DNA of 9,692 nt, taken from Peptoniphilus_E sp964345555. Lineage in GTDB: Bacteria; Bacillota; Clostridia; Tissierellales; Peptoniphilaceae. The stretch spans positions 1 through 9,692 of the forward strand of contig CAYFRD010000044.1 in assembly GCA_964345555.1 (NCBI GenBank). The letters are read 5' to 3'. The notes beneath the pieces were generated by a model. That model saw only the letters and a list, made by a program, of their open reading frames with translations. It was not told where the DNA came from and made no database searches. Position numbers and translations under genes: made by a program. Below are positions 5,579 through 9,692 of this stretch, piece after piece. Position 1 is the first letter of the stretch; each line of letters starts with the position of its first letter.

Positions 5579-5587
5579 ATGAGTCAA
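5559..5587 (-). promoter_or_regulatory. Promoter of bioY
   Basis: A -35 TTGACT (5587-5582, five of six) and a perfect -10 TATAAT (5564-5559) have a 17-bp spacer on the - strand. The start point falls near 5552, giving a leader of about 20 bases. Confidence 0.8.
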
Positions 5588-5605
5588 CTATTTTTTTGTG
5601 AGATA

Positions 5606-5634
5606 TTGCAATTTATAATTTATAAAGATATACT
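5606..5634 (+). promoter_or_regulatory. Promoter of the coaX-dusB operon
   Basis: TTGCAA (5606-5611) and TATACT (5629-5634, five of six) are separated by 17 bp. The expected start is near 5641, about 40 bases before the coaX start. It lies 28 bases clear of the BirA-like site, so coaX is probably not controlled by that operator. Confidence 0.6.
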
Positions 5635-5672
5635 AAGAAAAATCGAGAGTTGCGGATTTAAATTTAAGATAT

Positions 5673-5676
5673 GGAG
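5673..5676 (+). promoter_or_regulatory. Ribosome-binding site deciding the coaX start
   Basis: GGAG lies 6 bases before ATG 5683 and overlaps the alternative ATG at 5671. That alternative has only weak purines (TTAAG) upstream. Confidence 0.6.
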
Positions 5677-5682
5677 CGAGAT

Positions 5683-6471
5683 ATGTTATTAGTCATTGAT
5701 GTTGGAAATACGACTATAGTTTTCGGTATATACAAGGACGGAGAGTTGATAAGCGATTCTAGAATCGCCACTGTGAAGACGAGGACATCCGACGAATATG
5801 GAATGCTTTTTTATAATGCGCTGTCCCATGCAAATATAGATGTAAATGAAATAGAAGACGTGATTATTTCGTCAGTAGTGCCTAATTTGATGCATACACT
5901 GCCAAGCATGGTCATAAAATACTTTAACAGAAGACCTATTGTAGTGAGTAGGCATTTAAGACTTGATTTGAATATAAAGTACACAAATCTCGACGAAGTG
6001 GGTGCGGACAGATTGGTAAATGCAGTGGCTGCAGTGAAAAAATACGGAGGACCTTGCATAATTGTGGATATAGGTACTGCTATGACTTTCTGTGTAATAG
6101 ATGAAGAGAATAATTATCTTGGTGGACTTATACTGCCGGGCATAGGAATTTCGGCAGAGGCACTATTTATGATGACGTCTAAGTTGCCCAAGATCGAGAT
6201 TGTCAAGTGTGATACAGTAATTCAAGGAACTACAACATCGGCAATGCAAGCCGGTTTGTACCATGGATTTACTTGTATGATAGATGGAATTATAGAGAAG
6301 ATTGCCGAGGAGAAGGGATATGATTTAAACAAGGTGAACATTATTTCCACAGGCGGATTTTCATCTCTGCTGACTTCCGATTCCAAGTACAATATAATCA
6401 TTGACAGATTCTTGACTTTGCAAGGTTTGAAGATAATATACGACTTGAACAAAAATAATGTTAATTTATAG
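5683..6471 (+). CDS. coaX: Type III pantothenate kinase
   Basis: The product phosphorylates pantothenate with ATP, the first step of coenzyme A synthesis, in the cytoplasm. The 262-residue length fits CoaX. Acetate/sugar kinase-fold motifs are present: an N-terminal phosphate-binding DVGNTTIVFGIY (6-17), GADR (107-110, with the catalytic aspartate D109), DIGTAMTF (129-136), GGLILPGIGISAEAL (147-161), TTSAMQAGLYHG (184-195) and STGGF (222-226). ATG 5683 is preferred over ATG 5671 because it has a ribosome-binding site and yields the usual MLLVIDVGNT beginning. dusB starts 16 bases after its stop, so the two form an operon. In many clostridia a biotin ligase gene precedes coaX; here bioY lies divergently upstream instead. 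Type III kinases are not normally inhibited by CoA (family knowledge). Confidence 0.95.
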   Translation: MLLVIDVGNTTIVFGIYKDGELISDSRIATVKTRTSDEYGMLFYNALSHANIDVNEIEDVIISSVVPNLMHTLPSMVIKYFNRRPIVVSRHLRLDLNIKYTNLDEVGADRLVNAVAAVKKYGGPCIIVDIGTAMTFCVIDEENNYLGGLILPGIGISAEALFMMTSKLPKIEIVKCDTVIQGTTTSAMQAGLYHGFTCMIDGIIEKIAEEKGYDLNKVNIISTGGFSSLLTSDSKYNIIIDRFLTLQGLKIIYDLNKNNVNL

Positions 6472-6487
6472 AATGTAGGGAGATTTG

Positions 6488-7435
6488 ATGAAGGAAAATA
6501 TCAAAGGGGCAATTCTTTCGCCTCTTGCAGGGTATACAGATGTGGCTTTCAGAGAGATTTGTTCTCGGATGAATGCTCATATGACCGTCACAGAGATGGT
6601 CAGTGCCAAGGCTTTGTATTACGGAGATAAAAAAACCTCATCTCTCTTGGAGATATCGCCCTGTGAAAAAAACGTCGCTGTGCAGATATTCGGAGATGAA
6701 CCGGATATAATGGCGGAAGTAGTGCGGAGGGATCTCAATGATTCGGGGTTTGCGTGCATAGATATAAATATGGGATGTCCTGCTCCAAAAATTGTGAAGA
6801 ATAATTGCGGTTCGGCTCTTTTGGATCAGCCGGATCTTGCCTATGAAGTGATGCGGTCGGTGGTCAATGCATCTAATAAGCCTGTGTCGGTGAAAATACG
6901 CAAGGGAATACGAAATGTGAGTTCAATGAAAGTGGCGAAGCTTGCCGAAAAGGCGGGAGTATCTTTTATAACGGTGCATGGGAGAAAGAGAGAGCAGTAC
7001 TATAGCGGACTTTCGGACTGGAATTATATAAAAGAAGTTGCACAAAGTGTAAGCATACCCGTGATAGGCAACGGAGATATTCAAAATTATGAAGATGCCG
7101 CAGAGAAAATGAATTATGCAGGTGTTGCAGGTGTGAGTATAGGCAGGGGTGCCATAGGCAACCCTTTTATATTTGACGAAGTTTACAAAAAGTCCATGGG
7201 TTTTGACTATTCTCCGCCAACGAATGTGGACAGGATAGAGATGGCGATCAGACAATTGGAGCTTTCTTGCAAGTACAAGGGAGAAAGGCTTGGAATACTG
7301 GAGATGCGGAAGCAATTTGTAGGATATTTCAAGGGCATGAAGGGTTCTAAGGAGCTCAGGAATAAAATAAATGTGAGCACGGATTTAGATGAAATAGTGG
7401 GATTGCTCAGGTCTTTTGCGCATAATTTACACTGA
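6488..7435 (+). CDS. dusB: tRNA-dihydrouridine synthase DusB
   Basis: This 315-residue flavoenzyme reduces specific uridines in tRNA D-loops to dihydrouridine with FMN and NADPH. The FMN-binding TIM barrel opens with LSPLAGYTDVAFR (10-22). DINMGCPAPKI (92-102) contains the catalytic C97, followed by GSALL (108-112). KIRKG (136-140), TVHGR (162-166), IGNGDI (193-198) and SIGRGAIGNPFIF (217-229) form the phosphate and flavin sites. A helical tRNA-binding domain covers about 245-315. ATG 6488 is preferred over TTG 6485; GGGAG (6478-6482) is 5 bases upstream. The neighbourhood (coaX before, greA and lysS after) is the conserved clostridial order of DusB-type genes. The residue before GSALL is C107 where many relatives carry glutamate or another residue; its importance is unknown. 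Confidence 0.93.
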   Translation: MKENIKGAILSPLAGYTDVAFREICSRMNAHMTVTEMVSAKALYYGDKKTSSLLEISPCEKNVAVQIFGDEPDIMAEVVRRDLNDSGFACIDINMGCPAPKIVKNNCGSALLDQPDLAYEVMRSVVNASNKPVSVKIRKGIRNVSSMKVAKLAEKAGVSFITVHGRKREQYYSGLSDWNYIKEVAQSVSIPVIGNGDIQNYEDAAEKMNYAGVAGVSIGRGAIGNPFIFDEVYKKSMGFDYSPPTNVDRIEMAIRQLELSCKYKGERLGILEMRKQFVGYFKGMKGSKELRNKINVSTDLDEIVGLLRSFAHNLH

Positions 7436-7439
7436 AAGC

Positions 7440-7468
7440 TTGACAAAGATTTAATTATTTATTATAAT
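7440..7468 (+). promoter_or_regulatory. Perfect-consensus promoter upstream of greA
   Basis: TTGACA (7440-7445) and TATAAT (7463-7468) match the sigma-A consensus at all twelve positions with a 17-bp spacer. It starts five bases after the dusB stop codon. Transcription should begin near 7475-7476, only about 15 bases before a terminator hairpin. Confidence 0.85.
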
Positions 7469-7490
7469 TGTTTGGACTTTTAGAGAATGG

Positions 7491-7515
7491 TTAGGCGTGC
7501 AGCGCCTAATTTTTT
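7491..7515 (+). terminator. Intrinsic terminator or attenuator in the greA leader
   Basis: TTAGGCG (7491-7497) pairs perfectly with CGCCTAA (7503-7509) around the loop TGCAG and is followed by six T (7510-7515). It can end the coaX-dusB transcript. It also lies downstream of the strong 7440-7468 promoter and would release a leader RNA of about 40 bases before greA. I see no clear antiterminator pairing. Confidence 0.85.
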
Positions 7516-7587
7516 ATTATTGTGAAATAACAAGTCTGCCTGATAAATACATCACGGTGGTCGGGTTATTGTTAAGGAGAGAGTAAA

Positions 7588-8064
7588 GTGGTTGAAAAGA
7601 ATGTTTTCTTTACTGCAGAAGGTTTAGAAAAAATTGAATCTGAGATAGAGTATCTTAAAACTGTCAGAAGAAAAGAGGTTTCCGAGAGGATCAAAGTGGC
7701 TTTGGGTTATGGGGATTTATCCGAAAACTCTGAATATGACGAAGCTAAAAACGAACAGGCTCAAGTTGAAGAGAGAATCGCCAAGCTTGAGATGATGCTC
7801 AGAAATGCCAAGGTAATAGACGAAAATAAGCTGAATAAAGAAGTTGTAAATATAGGTTCAAAGGTCAAAATCAAGAATTTGCTCGACGGAGAAGAAGACG
7901 AGTATTCAATTGTAGGTTCAGCTGAAGCGGACCCTCTTGAAGGTAAAATTTCAAACGAAAGTCCCGTCGGCTCGAAGCTTATAGGCTTAAAAGTAGGAGA
8001 TACCGTAGAAATAGAAGTGCCTGACGGAATGGTGAAGTATGAAGTGCTGGATATTTCCTTTTAA
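7588..8064 (+). CDS. greA: Transcription elongation factor GreA
   Basis: The 158-residue product enters the RNA polymerase secondary channel and stimulates cleavage of backtracked transcripts. The N-terminal antiparallel coiled coil spans about residues 10-77. Its tip carries GDLSENSEYDEAK (42-54) with the acidic D43 and E46 that act at the active site. The C-terminal FKBP-like domain (about 85-158) has the family signature SPVGSKLIGLKVGDTVEIEV (125-144). Length is normal. The start codon is GTG, supported by AAGGAGA (7574-7580), 7 bases upstream; no better in-frame ATG exists near the N-terminus. It follows a strong promoter plus terminator, so expression may depend on read-through. lysS follows after 123 bases that contain a terminator-like hairpin and a promoter. 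Confidence 0.95.
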   Translation: MVEKNVFFTAEGLEKIESEIEYLKTVRRKEVSERIKVALGYGDLSENSEYDEAKNEQAQVEERIAKLEMMLRNAKVIDENKLNKEVVNIGSKVKIKNLLDGEEDEYSIVGSAEADPLEGKISNESPVGSKLIGLKVGDTVEIEVPDGMVKYEVLDISF

Positions 8065-8112
8065 ATAGGAAAGTTCGGATGATATGACGGATTTTATAAG
8101 GAAAAGAGTTAA

Positions 8113-8138
8113 GAGGTGGCATAGTCCACCTTATTTTT
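8113..8138 (+). terminator. Probable intrinsic terminator of greA
   Basis: AGGTGG (8114-8119) pairs with CCACCT (8126-8131) around a 6-base loop, extended by one G-U pair (8113 with 8132). TATTTTT follows. The stem is short and the T-tract interrupted, so some read-through into lysS is likely. Confidence 0.65.
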
Positions 8139-8139
8139 A

Positions 8140-8148
8140 TGTTATAAT
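8140..8148 (+). promoter_or_regulatory. Extended -10 promoter of lysS
   Basis: TG, one base, then TATAAT (8143-8148) forms an extended -10 element. No good -35 is found at the right distance; that region is the loop and 3' arm of the greA hairpin. Expected start is near 8155, leaving about 33 bases before lysS, too few for a T-box leader. Confidence 0.6.
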
Positions 8149-8187
8149 GAAGACATATTGATTATTTAAGTTAACAGGAGGTTATTA

Positions 8188-9692
8188 ATGACAAGTTCCG
8201 ATGAAAAAAAGATGAATGAAATGCTTTTGCTCAAAAGACAAAGGCTTGAAGAATTGAGAGCGGCGGGCAGAGATCCCTTTGAGATTTCAAAATATGATGT
8301 TAGTGACTATTCAAAGGATATAAAAGATAAATTCGAAGAATATGAGGACAAAAAGGTCTCCGTTGCAGGTCGCATAATGAGTAAAAGAAGACACGGCAAG
8401 ATAGCCTTCTTGGATCTACAGGACAACTTAGGCAGAATTCAAATATTTGCAAAGAAAGACATACTGGGAGATGCTTACGAAGATATAAAGATCTACGACA
8501 TAGGCGATATCATAGGTGTAAAGGGAGAGGTATTTAAAACCGAAGCAGGAGAGATAACGGTAAGAGCGCAGGAAACACTGTTGCTTTCAAAGTCACTGCA
8601 AATACTTCCCGAGAAGTTCCACGGACTCAAAGACCCCGACCTTAGATACAGACAGAGATATGTGGATTTGATCGTAAATCCCGAGATCAAGGAAGTCTTC
8701 CTAAAGAGAACAAGGATAATAAAATCCATCAGAGAATATTTGGACGGCAGAGGATTTTTGGAAGTGGAAACTCCCATACTGAGTACTATCGCAGGGGGAG
8801 CAAATGCCAGACCTTTCTATACGCATCACAACACACTGGACATAGATATGCAACTTAGAATAGCCAACGAACTTTATTTGAAGAGATTAATAGTGGGCGG
8901 TTTCGACAAGGTATATGAAATGGGCAAGATGTTTAGAAACGAAGGCATGGACACAAGACACAACCCTGAATTTACAAATATGGAAGTATATGAAGCTTAT
9001 GCCGATTATGAAGATATGATGAGAATAACCGAAGATATTTTCGAAAAGGCTGCAATGGATCTTTACGGAACTACAACCATAACCTATCAGGGAACGGAAA
9101 TTGATTTGAAAGCACCTTGGAAGAGAATTACCATGACCGATGCGGTCAAGGAAGCAACCGGAGTGGACTTCAACGAGATAGATGATGACGAAGAAGCCAG
9201 AAAGATTGCTGAAGCAAAAGGGCTCAATGTTGAACCCAACTGGACAAGGGGTCATATAATATCCGAAATGTTTGAGGAATTTTGCGAAAGTTCTTTGATA
9301 CAACCTACATTTGTTTTGAAACACCCTGTGGAAGTATCTCCTCTGGCTAAGAAGTGTGTAGAAGATCCAAGACTCACCGACAGATTTGAAGCCTTTATAA
9401 ATACTTGGGAATTTGCTAATGCCTTTTCGGAATTGAACGATCCCATCGACCAAAAGGAAAGATTTGAGCAACAGGTCAGAGAAAAGGAAATGGGCGACGA
9501 CGAGGCTCATCCTATGGATTATGACTATGTAAATGCACTGGAAGTAGGACTTCCGCCCACGGGAGGTTTGGGAATAGGTGTAGACAGAATGATAATGTTG
9601 CTTACAGATCAACCAAGCATAAGAGATATCTTGTTGTTCCCAACTATGAAGCCTCTAGGCGAAGAAAAAGACGCCATAGAAGAAGACAAATC
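8188..9692 (+). CDS. lysS: Lysyl-tRNA synthetase, class II (3' end outside window)
   Basis: The product charges tRNA-Lys with lysine. The frame is open for 501 codons to the right edge without a stop. After an N-terminal helix, an OB-fold anticodon-binding domain covers about residues 55-150 (VAGRIMSKRRHGKIAFLDLQ). The class II catalytic core follows: motif 2 with FRNEG (249-253) and TRHNPEF, the HPVEVSPLAK lysine-site segment, and motif 3 GLPPTGGLGIGVDR (454-467) ending in R467. The usual C-terminal LLFPTMKPL is present, so the core is complete. The acidic GEEKDAIEEDK continuing at the edge shows that a short tail or longer extension follows. AGGAGG (8176-8181) is 6 bases before ATG. Placement after dusB and greA is the common clostridial order. 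Only the end is missing. Confidence 0.96.
   Translation, partial: MTSSDEKKMNEMLLLKRQRLEELRAAGRDPFEISKYDVSDYSKDIKDKFEEYEDKKVSVAGRIMSKRRHGKIAFLDLQDNLGRIQIFAKKDILGDAYEDIKIYDIGDIIGVKGEVFKTEAGEITVRAQETLLLSKSLQILPEKFHGLKDPDLRYRQRYVDLIVNPEIKEVFLKRTRIIKSIREYLDGRGFLEVETPILSTIAGGANARPFYTHHNTLDIDMQLRIANELYLKRLIVGGFDKVYEMGKMFRNEGMDTRHNPEFTNMEVYEAYADYEDMMRITEDIFEKAAMDLYGTTTITYQGTEIDLKAPWKRITMTDAVKEATGVDFNEIDDDEEARKIAEAKGLNVEPNWTRGHIISEMFEEFCESSLIQPTFVLKHPVEVSPLAKKCVEDPRLTDRFEAFINTWEFANAFSELNDPIDQKERFEQQVREKEMGDDEAHPMDYDYVNALEVGLPPTGGLGIGVDRMIMLLTDQPSIRDILLFPTMKPLGEEKDAIEEDK

Noticed and set aside
7487..7525. Twelve-codon frame (MVRRAAPNFLLL) in the greA leader, a possible leader peptide
   Set aside because: It has no convincing ribosome-binding site, and it spans the terminator stem simply because the hairpin happens to be open in that frame.
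8084..8161. Short + strand frame of 25 codons between greA and lysS
   Set aside because: It runs through the greA terminator and the lysS promoter, its ribosome-binding site is poor, and it shows no family resemblance.
8065..8187. T-box or other riboswitch upstream of lysS
   Set aside because: The leader after the predicted start is only about 33 bases, and no T-box motif or specifier loop is visible.
8887..9612. Long open frame of 241 codons on the - strand opposite lysS
   Set aside because: It lies wholly antisense to a clear lysS, lacks any recognisable domain and shows no ribosome-binding site; it is a by-product of lysS codon use.

Overview
The window looks like chromosome of a low-GC Gram-positive anaerobe of the Clostridia/Tissierellia type. 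The DNA is AT-rich, with strong AGGAGG-type ribosome-binding sites, sigma-A-like promoters and many stem-plus-T-tract terminators. The right half carries the coaX-dusB-greA-lysS order familiar from clostridia. Genus is inference; no rRNA or other marker is present.

Left part (about 1-2420): a self-contained five-gene cassette on the + strand. It encodes a small sigma-70-like factor (362-916), a T7-lysozyme-type amidase (906-1376), a DUF1659 protein (1447-1671), a DUF2922 protein (1701-1919) and a 50-residue YvrJ-family peptide with one hydrophobic segment (1935-2087). It has its own promoter (278-306) and terminator (2090-2112). Two direct copies of a roughly 165-bp composite palindromic repeat flank it (77-241 and 2186-2349). 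Sigma factor, endolysin-like enzyme and holin-like peptide together recall lysis or toxin-release modules such as UviA/UviB and TcdR/TcdE. This is the most interesting object in the window.

Middle part (2380-5580), - strand: a bidirectional hairpin terminator, a class A penicillin-binding protein with glycosyltransferase and transpeptidase domains, and bioY, the biotin-binding subunit of an ECF transporter. bioY has its own terminator, a near-consensus promoter and a BirA-like operator overlapping that promoter.

Right part (5600-9692), + strand: housekeeping genes coaX (type III pantothenate kinase), dusB (tRNA-dihydrouridine synthase), greA (transcript cleavage factor) and lysS (lysyl-tRNA synthetase, running off the right edge). 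coaX and dusB form one short operon. greA has a perfect-consensus promoter followed within about 20 bp by an intrinsic terminator, so it may be controlled by premature termination. lysS has an extended -10 promoter just after a hairpin that closes greA.

Functions are assigned from motifs and remembered family features; no database search was run.
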